A DNA stretch of 64,000 nt from an uncultured Bartonella sp. (lineage in GTDB: Bacteria > Pseudomonadota > Alphaproteobacteria > Rhizobiales > Rhizobiaceae), in NCBI RefSeq assembly GCF_946479275.1, contig NZ_CAMLFE010000004.1, positions 248,001 through 312,000 on the forward strand, given 5' to 3'. The notes under the pieces were generated by a model that saw nothing but the letters and a program-made list of their open reading frames with translations, did not search any database and had not been told where the DNA came from. Positions 1 through 12,530 of this stretch are shown here, piece after piece. The translations under genes were made by a program, and so were the position numbers. Numbering within the stretch: the first letter of the stretch is position 1; the number at the start of each line of letters is the position of its first letter.

Positions 1-1
1 T

Positions 2-793
2 GGCGTTCGTCGTGCGACACTTTTATCCGATGGTAGTCCGGTTGAAATCGGTTCGATCGAAAAAATGTCGAAGTCGAAGAAAAACGTTGTCGATCCGGAC
101 GATATTATTTCCTCCTATGGTGCTGATACCGCTCGGCTTTTCATGCTTTCCGATTCCCCGCCCGAACGCGATGTTATCTGGACCGAAGCAGGTGCTGAAG
201 GTGCCCATCGTTTTGTGCAACGCGTCTGGCGTTTGATTTCATCAAGTGCCGAAATATTGGCACATGTCAAACCGCAAGCCGGAACCAAGGGTGCAGCACT
301 TGATATTTCCAAAGCGGCTCACCGCACACTTGCGAAAGTGGCAGATGATATTGAGAAGCTTGCTTTCAATCGTGCGGTGGCACGCCTTTACGAACTCGTC
401 AACAAGCTCGCTCCCGAGTTGCAAAATCTGGAACAGGCCGATGACGAAATGAAGGCTGCTTTGAGACAAGCACTGGATTTCTTCATCATTATGATTTCGC
501 CGATGACACCTCATCTTGCGGAAGAATGTCATGCTGCTTTGGGAGAGAAAAATCTGGTTGCCCAAATGTCGTGGCCGCACTACGATCCTGCTTTAATTGT
601 GGATAACGAGATAACTATCCCGATCCAGATTAACGGGAAAAAGCGTGGTGATTTGACAATTGCACGCAATGCGGATCAATCTACCATCGAAAAGGCTGTT
701 CTTGCCCTCGATTTTGTGCAATCAAATTTGGCAGGCAAGAAGCCGAAGAAAATTATCGTAGTTCCACAGAGGATCGTCAATGTTGTTGCCTGA
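2..793 (+). CDS. leuS: Leucine--tRNA ligase, C-terminal part (5' end outside window)
   Basis: Open frame from base 2 ([36 protein letters not shown]) with the class I KMSKS motif and anticodon-binding domain; stop at 793. Confidence 0.97.
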   Translation, partial: GVRRATLLSDGSPVEIGSIEKMSKSKKNVVDPDDIISSYGADTARLFMLSDSPPERDVIWTEAGAEGAHRFVQRVWRLISSSAEILAHVKPQAGTKGAALDISKAAHRTLAKVADDIEKLAFNRAVARLYELVNKLAPELQNLEQADDEMKAALRQALDFFIIMISPMTPHLAEECHAALGEKNLVAQMSWPHYDPALIVDNEITIPIQINGKKRGDLTIARNADQSTIEKAVLALDFVQSNLAGKKPKKIIVVPQRIVNVVA

Positions 794-1355
794 CCATATT
801 CTGAATAGCATCAGACCCATAACAACTGCTGTACTATTGGGGACAACGCTCGCCATATCGGCCTGCACCGTTCAGCCTCTTTATCACGGGGACTCGAACG
901 GAGCTGCGCAAATGAATGTTTCGCCGTCCATTCGTTCGAAATTGTCAGGTGTTGTGATTGACGCGCCGACCGACCGGTTTAACCAGTTGGTTCGTAACCG
1001 GTTGATTTTCTTGTTGAATGGTGGTGCAGGAGAGCCTTCCGCTCCAACCTATCAGCTATCACTCGGCACAAGTTTCAGTATTCGTACTGCAGTCCAGATG
1101 GATATCGGCGATTCGACCGATCGTACGGGCCGTGCATCTGCTGGTGCCGTTGATGGTCGTTCGACTTATGTCTTGAAAGATATGAAAAATAATCCTCTCG
1201 CACGGCGGACACGTACAGTCACCGCTTCGTTCGATCGTCCTCGTCAGGAATATGCAAACTTGCAAGCTGAAGAGGATGCCAAGAAACGTGCAGCAGAAGA
1301 GTTGGCCGAGCAAATCTTCCTGTCTTTGGCTCAGGATATGTCGAAGTTGAAATGA
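780..1355 (+). CDS. lptE: LPS-assembly lipoprotein LptE-like
   Basis: Overlaps leuS 3' end; lipobox ISAC; position directly after leuS matches Rhizobiales lptE. Confidence 0.85.
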   Translation: MLLPDHILNSIRPITTAVLLGTTLAISACTVQPLYHGDSNGAAQMNVSPSIRSKLSGVVIDAPTDRFNQLVRNRLIFLLNGGAGEPSAPTYQLSLGTSFSIRTAVQMDIGDSTDRTGRASAGAVDGRSTYVLKDMKNNPLARRTRTVTASFDRPRQEYANLQAEEDAKKRAAEELAEQIFLSLAQDMSKLK

Positions 1356-1361
1356 TTCGTT

Positions 1362-1397
1362 ATTCCGGCAGGGTTAAAACGCTGCCGGAATTTTTTT
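1362..1397 (+). terminator. Rho-independent terminator after lptE
   Basis: Stem ATTCCGGCAG / CTGCCGGAAT followed by T-tract. Confidence 0.85.
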
Positions 1398-1600
1398 AAA
1401 AAATCTGCTGTTAGGTTTTTTAAAACCTTGTTGTCGTATGAAGTTCTCAGGTTTTTATGCGGCAATGAGAGCTAAAGCTATTTTATTGCGTTCAATCGGG
1501 TAGCTTCCGGTCTCTTTCCGTATTGTTAAATCTTTCCGTTAAAAGCCATTGAAGAAATTCGCAAACTGGTTTTTGCTCACTCCTGCAATAAAAGAATTGG

Positions 1601-1852
1601 TCACATCAATTGCGCGGACGTCGCATCCCTGTCAAAATGCCTGTTGTTTATTTTGACCAAGATTCGTTCGTAAAAAGAGTGATCAAATAAAGCAGGATCA
1701 TCAATGATATACGTTCTTGAGTTGACTATTTGACATGGCATGATTTTCGCCCCATCCGCGTCCATTATTTTATGTGCGGCATGACTAAATTGTTCGGATA
1801 ACGAACTTGAATTTTTAAGTTGTTTCAAACATGCAGTTACAGTTTGGTTCAA
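1601..1852 (-). CDS. Hypothetical 83-aa protein
   Basis: Intergenic ORF with no competing gene; no recognised family; may be a fragment or spurious. Confidence 0.3.
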   Translation of the reverse strand: MNQTVTACLKQLKNSSSLSEQFSHAAHKIMDADGAKIMPCQIVNSRTYIIDDPALFDHSFYERILVKINNRHFDRDATSAQLM

Positions 1853-2105
1853 TTGTATGTCTGTTTTTAAAAAGTAAATAAAAAAGAACGTTGTTTAATT
1901 GAAAAAAATTCTTTGAACGTGATGTCAAATAATGAATTATTATTTTTATTAAAAACCAGAATTTTATCTATCTAAAATAGATTTCCTAAATGATTTAATT
2001 ATGAAAAACATAAAAATAAAAGCGGTAAAAGAAGTTATATTTTATTTACCGCTTTCATTAATCGATGCTTTAATTCAATTATTGACCGTTTTTATTGTAA
2101 TATAT

Positions 2106-2759
2106 TTAGGCAATGGTCTGGCCGGTTTTTTCCCAGTCTTTCATGAAAATTTCAAGCCCTTTATCCGTAAGCGGATGTTTTACCAGTAATTTCATGATCG
2201 AAGGCGGGATTGTTGCAACATCGGCGCCGATAAGGGCAGCTTCCTTGACATGATTGACTGTACGGATAGAGGCAGCGAGAATTTGGGTCTTGAAGTCATA
2301 ATTGTCAAAAATTGTCCGGATTTCACCAATAAGGTCCATGCCGTTCAATCCGATATCATCAAGCCGTCCGATGAAGGGGGAAACGAATGTTGCACCGGCT
2401 TTTGCCGCAAGCAATGCCTGATTGGCGGAAAAACACAACGTCATATTGGTTTTCAACCCCTTGGCGGAAAGAGCTTTACAAGCTTTCAATCCGTCAAATG
2501 TCAGGGGGAGTTTAATACAGATATTGTCGGCGACTTTTGCCAATATTTGCGCCTGTTTCATCATTCCGTCGAAATCGGCAGCGGTAACTTCCGCTGAAAC
2601 AGGGCCGTCTACGAGCGCACAAATTTCTTTCGTTACCTCGATGATATCACGTCCGGATTTCAATATAAGAGATGGGTTGGTTGTTACACCATCAACAAGA
2701 CCCAAATTGTTAAGTTCCGAAATTTCCTCAATAATAGCAGTATCAACAAAAAATTTCAT
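2106..2759 (-). CDS. fsa: Fructose-6-phosphate aldolase / transaldolase family protein
   Basis: [32 protein letters not shown] and NICIKLPLT motifs of short transaldolase/FSA family. Confidence 0.93.
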   Translation of the reverse strand: MKFFVDTAIIEEISELNNLGLVDGVTTNPSLILKSGRDIIEVTKEICALVDGPVSAEVTAADFDGMMKQAQILAKVADNICIKLPLTFDGLKACKALSAKGLKTNMTLCFSANQALLAAKAGATFVSPFIGRLDDIGLNGMDLIGEIRTIFDNYDFKTQILAASIRTVNHVKEAALIGADVATIPPSIMKLLVKHPLTDKGLEIFMKDWEKTGQTIA

Positions 2760-2781
2760 GGGTTAGCTCCCGAGCTTTCTT

Positions 2782-5061
2782 ATGCGGCCTGATATTTGGC
2801 GATTTGCTGTGATTTTCTTGTTATGGTCCATTGTTTTATGCAAAAGCAAGTCCAACATGACGCAAGCGATGACAAAAACCGAATCAAAGACACCAAAAAC
2901 CGTTTCAGTGTTGGTACCGATGCCGGCAGAAACAGCCTATAGTTATTCTGTGCCGGATGATATGGATGTCAAAGTCGGTTCGATCGTGCGTGTGCCTTTG
3001 GGGCCGCGACAAGTTGCCGGTCTCGTTACCAACGAGGCAAACAGCGATAACAAAGTATCGGTTAAAAAATTACGGCCGATTTCCGAATTGTTCGATTGTC
3101 CGCGATTGCCGGCAGACATGATGCGTTTTATCCATTTTGTCTCCGACTACACCCTTTCGCCTCCCGGAATGGTGGCTCGTATGGCTTTGCGCGTTCCTGC
3201 GGCATTTGATCCCGAACCGGCCATTCCAGGGTTGCGTTTTTGTGGTGGCAAAGTCGAAAAAATGACGGCTGCGCGCAAACGTGTTCTCGAACTTGCACAA
3301 AATGGTCTGGCCTGGACAAAATCGGGGCTTGCCCACGCGGCGGGAACATCGACAAGTGTTGTCGAAGGATTGAAAAATTCCGGTGTATTCGAAGAGATAG
3401 AAATGCCGCCACCACCTGTCGTCGCGCTCCCCGATCCGGACTATTCAAACCCGACACTCGAGAAAGCACAAAAGCTTGCCGCCGATACGCTGATAAAAGC
3501 CGTTGACGGAGATTGTTTTAAAGTTTTGTTGCTTGATGGCGTTACCGGTTCGGGCAAAACGGAGGTCTATTTTGAAGCTGTCGCGCAAGCCCTTAAAAAA
3601 GGCAAACAAGTTCTTATTCTTTTGCCCGAAATAGCGTTGACGCAGCAGTTTCTGGATAGATTTGAAAGTCGTTTCGGTGCGCCGCCTGCCGAATGGCATT
3701 CCGATCTTACGCCTAAACAGCGCGAACATGTCTGGCGACAGGTCATTGAAAAACGCGTGCAGGTTGTTGCAGGAGCGCGGTCTGCCCTGTTTCTTCCCTT
3801 TGAAAATCTGGGACTGATTATTGTCGATGAAGAACATGATACTGCCTATAAACAGGAAGACCGTGTTTTTTATAATGCGCGTGATATGGCCGTGGCACGT
3901 GGCTCGTTTGGCGGTTTTCCGGTTGTTTTATCCTCTGCAACCCCTTCTGTAGAAAGCAAAGTCAATGCTCTTCAGGGGCGCTATCTAGCGGTCCATCTTC
4001 CGTCCCGTTTCAAGCAGGCAGCTATGCCGGATTTGCGCGCTATCGATATGCGCAAAAACGCTCCTCCCTCAGGCAGATTCTTGTCACCACCACTTGAACT
4101 TGCCATGCGCGAGGTACTTGATCGCAAAGAACAGGCGCTGATATTTCTTAATCGCCGTGGCTATGCACCTTTGACTTTATGCCGCGTTTGCGGACACCGG
4201 TTCCAATGTCCGAACTGCTCAAGCTGGCTGGTGGAACATCGCTTTCGCGGCCAGCTTATGTGCCATCATTGCGGCTATCATGAACCGATACCTGAAGCTT
4301 GCCCCGAATGCGGAACACTCGATCATCTGGTTGCCTGCGGGCCGGGTGTTGAAAGGATAGCCGAAGAAACATTGAAGCTATTTCCCGAGGCACGCATTCT
4401 CGTTTTGTCGACCGATCTGGTTGGCGGCGTCAAAAGATTAAGACTCGAGCTTGAAGCAATTTCAAAAGGCGAAGTTGATATTGTTATCGGAACACAACTC
4501 GTTGCCAAAGGCCACCATTTTCCGGGTATTTCACTCGTCGGTGTTGTTGACGCGGATTTGGGACTTTCAAATGGCGACCCGCGCGCGGCCGAACGTACAT
4601 TCCAGTTGTTGTCTCAGGTTACCGGTCGCGCTGGTCGCACAGGGCTGAAAAGCCAGGGCTTGATACAAACCTATCAGCCCGATCACCCCGTTATGCAAGC
4701 CATTATTTCGGGGGATAGCGAAGCTTTTTATAAAAGAGAAATTGACGAGCGGGCACGCCACAATCTTCCGCCTTTTGGACGTCTTGCAGCCCTTATTGTT
4801 TCATCAGAAACCCGCAGTGACGCTGAAGCCCATGCACGTGCATTGCGTCAGGCTGCGCCATCAGCCGGTGAAATATCTGTTCTGGGGCCGGCTGAAGCGC
4901 CCTTGGCATTGGTTCGCGGAAGATACCGTTTCAGACTGCTTTTGCAGGGAAGCCGCCGCGCCGATATGCAATCTTTTATTCGTGCGATGCTTGCTCGTGG
5001 TCCAAAAATTCGTGGTACAATACGGGTGCAGGTTGACATTGATCCGCAAAGTTTCATTTAA
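2782..5061 (+). CDS. priA: Primosomal protein N' (replication restart helicase PriA); true start may be 2857
   Basis: Walker A GVTGSGKTEVY, DEEH box, zinc-binding CxxC clusters (CRVCGHRFQCPNCSSWL...CHHCGYHEPIPEACPECG). Confidence 0.97.
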   Translation: MRPDIWRFAVIFLLWSIVLCKSKSNMTQAMTKTESKTPKTVSVLVPMPAETAYSYSVPDDMDVKVGSIVRVPLGPRQVAGLVTNEANSDNKVSVKKLRPISELFDCPRLPADMMRFIHFVSDYTLSPPGMVARMALRVPAAFDPEPAIPGLRFCGGKVEKMTAARKRVLELAQNGLAWTKSGLAHAAGTSTSVVEGLKNSGVFEEIEMPPPPVVALPDPDYSNPTLEKAQKLAADTLIKAVDGDCFKVLLLDGVTGSGKTEVYFEAVAQALKKGKQVLILLPEIALTQQFLDRFESRFGAPPAEWHSDLTPKQREHVWRQVIEKRVQVVAGARSALFLPFENLGLIIVDEEHDTAYKQEDRVFYNARDMAVARGSFGGFPVVLSSATPSVESKVNALQGRYLAVHLPSRFKQAAMPDLRAIDMRKNAPPSGRFLSPPLELAMREVLDRKEQALIFLNRRGYAPLTLCRVCGHRFQCPNCSSWLVEHRFRGQLMCHHCGYHEPIPEACPECGTLDHLVACGPGVERIAEETLKLFPEARILVLSTDLVGGVKRLRLELEAISKGEVDIVIGTQLVAKGHHFPGISLVGVVDADLGLSNGDPRAAERTFQLLSQVTGRAGRTGLKSQGLIQTYQPDHPVMQAIISGDSEAFYKREIDERARHNLPPFGRLAALIVSSETRSDAEAHARALRQAAPSAGEISVLGPAEAPLALVRGRYRFRLLLQGSRRADMQSFIRAMLARGPKIRGTIRVQVDIDPQSFI

Positions 5062-5154
5062 TACTCTTGCTTTTGACTTGAAGTAACGAAATGGTGTCGG
5101 TTGGAAAAATTTTAAGCTGATGCGTTGGCAAATCGTATCCAGAGGATCGTAACG

Positions 5155-5793
5155 ATGCGTTTTTTATTGGTGTTATCGGCGTTGTTGTTTTCGATAAGTC
5201 CGGTTTTTTCTCAATCCGTTTCCGAAGTTATCGGCCATGATAGCCAGAACAACAAAAAAAGTGCTGATGTTACGGTTTTTGTTTTTGCCTATAGTCTGCT
5301 CAAAGAATCCGACAAAATGTTTATGCCGATGATTGATGAACCGGCTAACAGCATGATGAAGGTCTGTAAAAAACCGACAGTCAAGGCCAGACAATGGGTC
5401 TATATGAATATTGTCCAGCAATATGATCATATTCTTAAAGAGGTTTATCAGCTCGAGAAGGGATTGAGCATCAATGGAAAAGCTGAACCGGGTCCGGCTG
5501 CAAGCCGTATGACAACAACCTTGAGCCAACGTCGCGATATGATGGAAACGGCGCGTGCTCTTGATCTTTCTGCCGAAGTGGTGGAGGTACGCATGGAAGC
5601 CAATGACGCGTTGATGGATAAGGCATTGATCGAAACCGGAGATACAGTCGCTTCTTCGGCATTTGATACTTTCAAGGAAACCAATACCGCAAAAATAAAA
5701 TCCGTGCCTCAGGATATCGAGAAGATGTTGCAAGATAATTGCCTGAAAGATCCGGGTGGAGAAGAAAATTTTATAACCTCTCCTGCCCAATAA
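5155..5793 (+). CDS. Predicted secreted hypothetical protein
   Basis: ORF 5125-5793; ATG at 5155 gives signal peptide MRFLLVLSALLFSISPVFSQS; no recognised domain. Confidence 0.75.
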   Translation: MRFLLVLSALLFSISPVFSQSVSEVIGHDSQNNKKSADVTVFVFAYSLLKESDKMFMPMIDEPANSMMKVCKKPTVKARQWVYMNIVQQYDHILKEVYQLEKGLSINGKAEPGPAASRMTTTLSQRRDMMETARALDLSAEVVEVRMEANDALMDKALIETGDTVASSAFDTFKETNTAKIKSVPQDIEKMLQDNCLKDPGGEENFITSPAQ

Positions 5794-5902
5794 TATCGTT
5801 CCTATTTTCTTTTGCGGTAAAGCATGCATATAGAATTATGATACGTGCGCTTTCTTAACGCATGCAGAATTCGGCCTTTAGAGGATTTGACGGTAGGTAA
5901 TC

Positions 5903-6295
5903 ATGATTGAATTTTACTTTCCCCAAAGTTGTGGAGAATGGCTTGCGTGGCTCGTGGCGTGGGGGTTCGTGTTTATCGGCATATTCTATCTTTTCTGGCC
6001 GAAAGTCGCGATGCGTATGTTCTGGACCTATCCGCAACAAGAATCAGCGTCATTGCTTGCAGCAGTACGGGGAAATATGGGTGGCGTTCCGCTAGGAATA
6101 GGAATCGGCTATTTGCTGTTTGCACAACCTTTTTTAGCCGTTGCGTTATTTTTGGCAGCATTTTTCGCTCTCGTCGGGAGGCTTGCTTCATTTATAATTG
6201 ACAAAAGCTTTTCCGGCTTTAATGTCATTGCGCTATTAATCGAAATAGTGTTTTCAATAGCTAGTTTTGTTTATGCTTTCGGTTTTGTAGCTTAA
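5903..6295 (+). CDS. Small multi-pass membrane protein, DUF4345-like
   Basis: 130-aa hydrophobic protein with about four predicted TM segments; resemblance to DUF4345/AGROH133_08824 family. Confidence 0.65.
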   Translation: MIEFYFPQSCGEWLAWLVAWGFVFIGIFYLFWPKVAMRMFWTYPQQESASLLAAVRGNMGGVPLGIGIGYLLFAQPFLAVALFLAAFFALVGRLASFIIDKSFSGFNVIALLIEIVFSIASFVYAFGFVA

Positions 6296-6491
6296 ATATT
6301 AAAAAAATAAGGCATAGTTTTAAAAAGCAGCCTGTTGCGGTGTTGCGAGTCGCAATTGTGTATGCTAGATGCCTATCAACTTTTAATATTTAAATAGCGG
6401 TTATATACCGGCAACGTAAAAAGTTATCTGGCATTATCGAGTTGGCGGGTTTTTCAAGTCAACTCGCTGCTAAGGGGAAAGACAGGATAGA

Positions 6492-7067
6492 GTGTCAAAA
6501 TCGTCTTCGCTAACATCTGCAGTAGCCGAGCGTTATGCTACATCACTTTTTGATCTGGCACATGAATCCAAGTGTGTCGATGCAGTAGAAAAAGAACTGT
6601 CTTCATGTCTTTCATCAATCGAATCAAATAGCGATTTGAAACGTCTGGTTTTCAGCCCCGTTTTTTCGTCAGTCGAACAGGAAAAAGCGGTAGCTGCTTT
6701 ATGTAAAGAAGCAGGAATGGGCAAAAATACCGCCAGCCGTTACGTCGCCAATTTTTTATGTGTTGTTGCATCGAACAGGCGGCTTTTTTTATTGCCGGCT
6801 ATTGTTTCTGCTTTTCATCTTCTGGCCGCTAAGTTGCGCGGGGAAATATCGGCGGAAGTTGTTTCGGCGCAGAAATTAACTTCAGCTCAGGAAAAAGAGC
6901 TGAAAGCAACACTGAAAGCAGTGGCAGGTAAAGATGTCAGCCTGCGTACAACTGTCAATCCGGATATATTGGGTGGCCTTATCGTCCGACTCGGTTCGCG
7001 TCAGATCGATACGTCACTGTCATCGAAATTGTCTTCGCTTAAGCTTGCACTGAAAGAGGTCGGCTGA
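6492..7067 (+). CDS. atpH: ATP synthase F1 subunit delta (GTG start)
   Basis: [13 protein letters not shown]-terminus, [21 protein letters not shown]-terminus; immediately upstream of atpA. Confidence 0.97.
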   Translation: MSKSSSLTSAVAERYATSLFDLAHESKCVDAVEKELSSCLSSIESNSDLKRLVFSPVFSSVEQEKAVAALCKEAGMGKNTASRYVANFLCVVASNRRLFLLPAIVSAFHLLAAKLRGEISAEVVSAQKLTSAQEKELKATLKAVAGKDVSLRTTVNPDILGGLIVRLGSRQIDTSLSSKLSSLKLALKEVG

Positions 7068-8596
7068 TGGATATTAAACCGTCGGAAATATCTAAAATCC
7101 TGAAGAGTCAAATCGAAAATTTCGGTAAAGAAGCCGAAGTTTCCGAAGTTGGCCAGGTTCTGTCTGTGGGTGACGGTATCGCCCGTGTTTATGGCTTGGA
7201 TAATGTTCAGGCCGGTGAAATGGTTGAATTTCCCGGTGGTGTGCGTGGCATGGCGCTCAACCTCGAGAGAGATAATGTCGGTGTTGTTATTTTCGGCTCC
7301 GACCGTGATATTTGTGAAGGCGATACAGTCAAGCGTACAAAAACAATTGTTGATGTTCCCGTTGGTCCGGAACTTCTTGGTCGTGTTGTCGATGCTTTGG
7401 GCAACCCGATTGATGGCAAGGGCCCGATCAATGCCAAAGAACGTCGCCGTGTCGATGTGAAGGCACCAGGCATTATTCCACGTAAATCGGTTCATGAACC
7501 GATGTCGACAGGGCTTAAGGCCATCGACGCTCTCATTCCTATCGGGCGCGGACAGCGTGAATTGGTGATCGGTGACCGTCAGACAGGTAAGACTGCTATT
7601 CTGCTTGATACATTTCTCAATCAGAAGCCGGCACATGATCAGAATATTGAAAAAGACAAACTTTATTGTGTCTATGTCGCTGTCGGGCAAAAACGCTCGA
7701 CTGTTGCCCGCTTTGTAAAAGCATTGGAAGAGCGTGGTGCACTTGATTATTCGATCATCGTTGCTGCAACCGCTTCCGAACCGGCTCCTATGCAATTTAT
7801 TGCACCATTTGCCGGTTGTGCAATTGGCGAATATTTCCGTGACAACAGCATGCATGCTCTGATCGGCTATGACGACCTGTCGAAACAGGCGGTTGCCTAT
7901 CGTCAAATGTCATTGTTGCTTCGCCGTCCGCCGGGGCGTGAAGCTTATCCGGGCGATGTCTTCTATCTGCACTCCCGTTTGCTCGAACGCGCAGCCAAGA
8001 TGAATGATGCCCATGGTGCCGGATCGTTGACAGCACTTCCTGTAATTGAAACGCAGGCCAACGATGTTTCTGCATATATTCCGACCAATGTTATTTCGAT
8101 TACCGATGGTCAGATATTTCTGGAAACGAACTTGTTCTATCAAGGTATTCGTCCTGCAGTGAATGTCGGTTTGTCTGTTTCACGTGTCGGTTCTGCAGCC
8201 CAGATCAAGGCGATGAAACAGGTAGCAGGTTCGATCAAGGGTGAACTCGCACAATATCGCGAAATGGCAGCATTTGCCCAGTTCGGTTCCGATCTTGATG
8301 CTGCAACCCAGCGTCTGCTCAACCGTGGTGCGCGATTGACCGAGCTGTTGAAACAACCGCAATTCTCGCCATTGAAGACAGAAGAACAGGTTGCTGTTAT
8401 TTTTGCCGGTGTGAATGGTTATCTTGACAAGTTGGCAGTCAATCAGGTCAGCAAGTTCGAACACGGTCTTCTGGCGCTGATGCGGACCGATCACAAGGAT
8501 ATTCTTGACGGTATTCGTAAAGAGCAAAAATTGACGGATGAGCTTAAAAATAAACTGACAAGCGTTTTGCAAGCTTACTCCAAGAATTTTTCTTGA
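7067..8596 (+). CDS. atpA: ATP synthase F1 subunit alpha
   Basis: [10 protein letters not shown] Walker A; full-length 509 aa. Confidence 0.99.
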   Translation: MDIKPSEISKILKSQIENFGKEAEVSEVGQVLSVGDGIARVYGLDNVQAGEMVEFPGGVRGMALNLERDNVGVVIFGSDRDICEGDTVKRTKTIVDVPVGPELLGRVVDALGNPIDGKGPINAKERRRVDVKAPGIIPRKSVHEPMSTGLKAIDALIPIGRGQRELVIGDRQTGKTAILLDTFLNQKPAHDQNIEKDKLYCVYVAVGQKRSTVARFVKALEERGALDYSIIVAATASEPAPMQFIAPFAGCAIGEYFRDNSMHALIGYDDLSKQAVAYRQMSLLLRRPPGREAYPGDVFYLHSRLLERAAKMNDAHGAGSLTALPVIETQANDVSAYIPTNVISITDGQIFLETNLFYQGIRPAVNVGLSVSRVGSAAQIKAMKQVAGSIKGELAQYREMAAFAQFGSDLDAATQRLLNRGARLTELLKQPQFSPLKTEEQVAVIFAGVNGYLDKLAVNQVSKFEHGLLALMRTDHKDILDGIRKEQKLTDELKNKLTSVLQAYSKNFS

Positions 8597-8616
8597 CCTA
8601 ATGATGGGACGGTTTA

Positions 8617-9504
8617 ATGGCTTCGCTAAAAGATCTTAGAGATCGTATTGCCTCGGTTAAGGCGACGCAGAAAATTACCCGTGCGATGCAAATGGTCGCC
8701 GCGGCAAAGCTGCGTCGCGCCGAAGAGGCGGCAGAAGCAGCGCGTCCGTATGCGCAACGTATGGCCGCGGTGCTTGCCGATCTCGCTTCACATATTGGAG
8801 CAGAAGATGCGCCAAAACTGATGGCTGGGACCGGCAAAGACGACGTTCACCTTCTGATCGTTTGCACCGCGGAACGCGGTCTTTGTGGCGGGTTCAATTC
8901 CCAGATTGCCCGCCATGCGATAGAACATATCAAGCTGCTTCAGGTTCAGGGTAAAACGGTAAAAATTCTGACTGTGGGGAAAAAAGGTTTCGATATTTTG
9001 CACCGCGATTATGGTCGCTTTATTGTCGACCATGTAAGTTTGCGCGAAGCAAAGCACCTCAAATATTCGCACGCCAAGAATGTTGCTGATAAAGTTATCG
9101 AAATGTTCAAAAAAGGTGAATTTGACGTCTGCACATTGTTCTATTCCGAGTTTGTGTCGGTCATCAATCAGCAACCGACCTCGCAACAGCTCATTCCGGC
9201 TCCGAAAGATGAAGAGGATGAAGACATCCAGAACCAGAAAGTTGTTCCTGCTGTCTATTCTTATGAACCGGATGCAGCAACAATTCTGACTACGCTTATT
9301 CCCCGGAATATTGGAGTGCAAATTTTTCGGGCTCTATTAGAAAATGGAGCAGGTGAGATGGGCGCCAAGATGAGCGCGATGGATAATGCAACGCGAAACG
9401 CCGGTGAGATGATCAATAAACTGTCGGTCACATATAACCGTCAACGTCAGGCTCAGATCACGACAGAACTGATTGAAATTATTGCGGGCGCAGAAGCGCT
9501 CTAA
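8617..9504 (+). CDS. atpG: ATP synthase F1 subunit gamma
   Basis: [45 protein letters not shown]. Confidence 0.99.
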   Translation: MASLKDLRDRIASVKATQKITRAMQMVAAAKLRRAEEAAEAARPYAQRMAAVLADLASHIGAEDAPKLMAGTGKDDVHLLIVCTAERGLCGGFNSQIARHAIEHIKLLQVQGKTVKILTVGKKGFDILHRDYGRFIVDHVSLREAKHLKYSHAKNVADKVIEMFKKGEFDVCTLFYSEFVSVINQQPTSQQLIPAPKDEEDEDIQNQKVVPAVYSYEPDAATILTTLIPRNIGVQIFRALLENGAGEMGAKMSAMDNATRNAGEMINKLSVTYNRQRQAQITTELIEIIAGAEAL

Positions 9505-9516
9505 TATGGAAGGTAA

Positions 9517-11136
<1,620 letters not shown>

Positions 11137-11143
11137 TAAAGAT

Positions 11144-11178
11144 CGGTTCTGTCGCCTTTTATATTGGCGGCAGAACCG
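11144..11178 (+). promoter_or_regulatory. Strong intergenic hairpin between atpD and atpC
   Basis: CGGTTCTGTCGCC / GGCGGCAGAACCG, 13-bp arms with one G-T wobble, 9-nt loop, no T-tract. Confidence 0.8.
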
Positions 11179-11287
11179 TTTGCGGTGCTTTGCCCGCGTG
11201 GGAAAATCTGTTTTTGCACTGCAAATACTTTGAAATCTTCTGGTCTTTAAGGACTTTGCGGATTTTACTGTTTGTCGTTAGGGTAAG

Positions 11288-11704
11288 GTGACGAAAGATA
11301 TGGCTAAATCATTTTTATTTGAGCTGGTTTCTCCAGAACAATTGCTGCTTTCGGAACAAGCACAGGAAGCTGTTTTGCCGGGCAGCGAAGGGTATATGAC
11401 CATTCTTCCCGATCACTCACCCGTTATGACGTCGGTAACTCCTGGGGTCATCACTGTAAAAACAGCAACCGGTCAAATGTCTTTCGTTGTTTATGGCGGT
11501 TTTGCCGATATTAACAGGCATGGCTGTTCGTTACTTGCCGAATCGGCTGTTTCACTTGAAAAGTTTGATGAACAAGACTTGGAGCGTCGCATCAATGAAG
11601 CGCGGGATGTCTTTAACGAGGCAGAAAATGATGAAGCGCGCAATAAAGCGGAAGACTTCCTCCATCAATTGACATCTGTCCAAAACGTTATATCGACGAT
11701 CTGA
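11288..11704 (+). CDS. atpC: ATP synthase F1 subunit epsilon; start may be 11300 (MAKSFLFELVSP)
   Basis: FELVSPEQLLLSEQAQEAVLPGSEGYMTILPDHSPVMTSVTPGVI. Confidence 0.97.
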   Translation: MTKDMAKSFLFELVSPEQLLLSEQAQEAVLPGSEGYMTILPDHSPVMTSVTPGVITVKTATGQMSFVVYGGFADINRHGCSLLAESAVSLEKFDEQDLERRINEARDVFNEAENDEARNKAEDFLHQLTSVQNVISTI

Positions 11705-11922
11705 TCAAGCGCCGCTGTTAGCAAATAGACATTTTCCTGTTTTCAGCATTTTCCGATCGCGCCGCTTTGTGCATCATGGGGTCGCGATTTTTGTGAGCAG
11801 ATAATAATTCCGGAATTAAATTCTATCTCTAAACTTATCTTTCTTTTTGCAATGCCAGCTTAAATATAGCCGGTAACGCATCCGGAAAAATTTTTGTTTT
11901 GTATGGCATCTCCTCTACCCGC

Positions 11923-12530
11923 TCACGACCTTCTTAGTTCTTTTTCAAAGACGAAAGTGAAATACGAATAGAGAAGAAGAAAACCGTCAATCGATAAATT
12001 GCAATTGTGACACAAACTGTTATTGGCAAGCCAAAACACCATCGGTTTTTGGTCCAAAAAAGCGCGAATCCGGTTGCGTTCGGCAAGGGTGCTTGCCGTA
12101 AAAGCAGGAAGTGCCTTGTCGGAAAAATTGCAAACAGCTCGGCTTGTCGGTTACCGGCCTCTCATTTCACTTAAAAAAATCACCTCGATATAATTTTGTA
12201 GGTTCCAAGCAGGATCCAATCTCGAATCGAAAGTAATCGCAGTTTTGTCAGGATTTTTCAAAAGCGGCCCGAGACTGTCGGTTGCTCATCGGAATCGTCA
12301 AAAACCAAAAATTACAAATTTATATTCGGCTGATAATTCAAGCAGATCTTCATCAGAGAGTTCAGGGAATGCCATTTCAAAACGCGTTGCCGCCTGAATT
12401 GCAACAACACGTCAGTTGTCGTTCCATTCATTGTTGCAGTGGATTTCTGCCAACGATTGTTCGTTCGTTTAGACGATGTTGTGAGAAGGTAGAGCACTTT
12501 AATCTGCATCGCAGAAATAGCAGGATATGA
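11923..12530 (-). pseudogene. Degraded protein-coding remnant of unidentified family
   Basis: Reverse strand reads as protein-like segments across frameshifts and in-frame stops: TNEQSLAEIHCNNEWNDN*RVVAIQAATRFEMAFPELSDEDLLELSAEYKFVIFGF, then (frame change) DDSDEQPTVSG, then SLGPLLKNPDKTAITFDSRLDPAWNLQNYIEVI, then AVCNFSDKALPAFTASTLAERNRIRAFLDQKPMVFWLANNSLC. Confidence 0.55.

Noticed and set aside
2001-2189. 62-aa plus-strand ORF MKNIKIKAVKEVIFYLPLSLIDALIQLL...
   Set aside because: Very AT-rich and runs into the antisense 3' end of the transaldolase gene; likely spurious
7001-7906. 301-aa minus-strand ORF opposite atpH/atpA
   Set aside because: Antisense of highly conserved atpA; low-stop reverse frame is a codon-usage by-product, and the composition is not protein-like
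8788-9321. 177-aa minus-strand ORF opposite atpG
   Set aside because: Shadow ORF of a clear conserved gene
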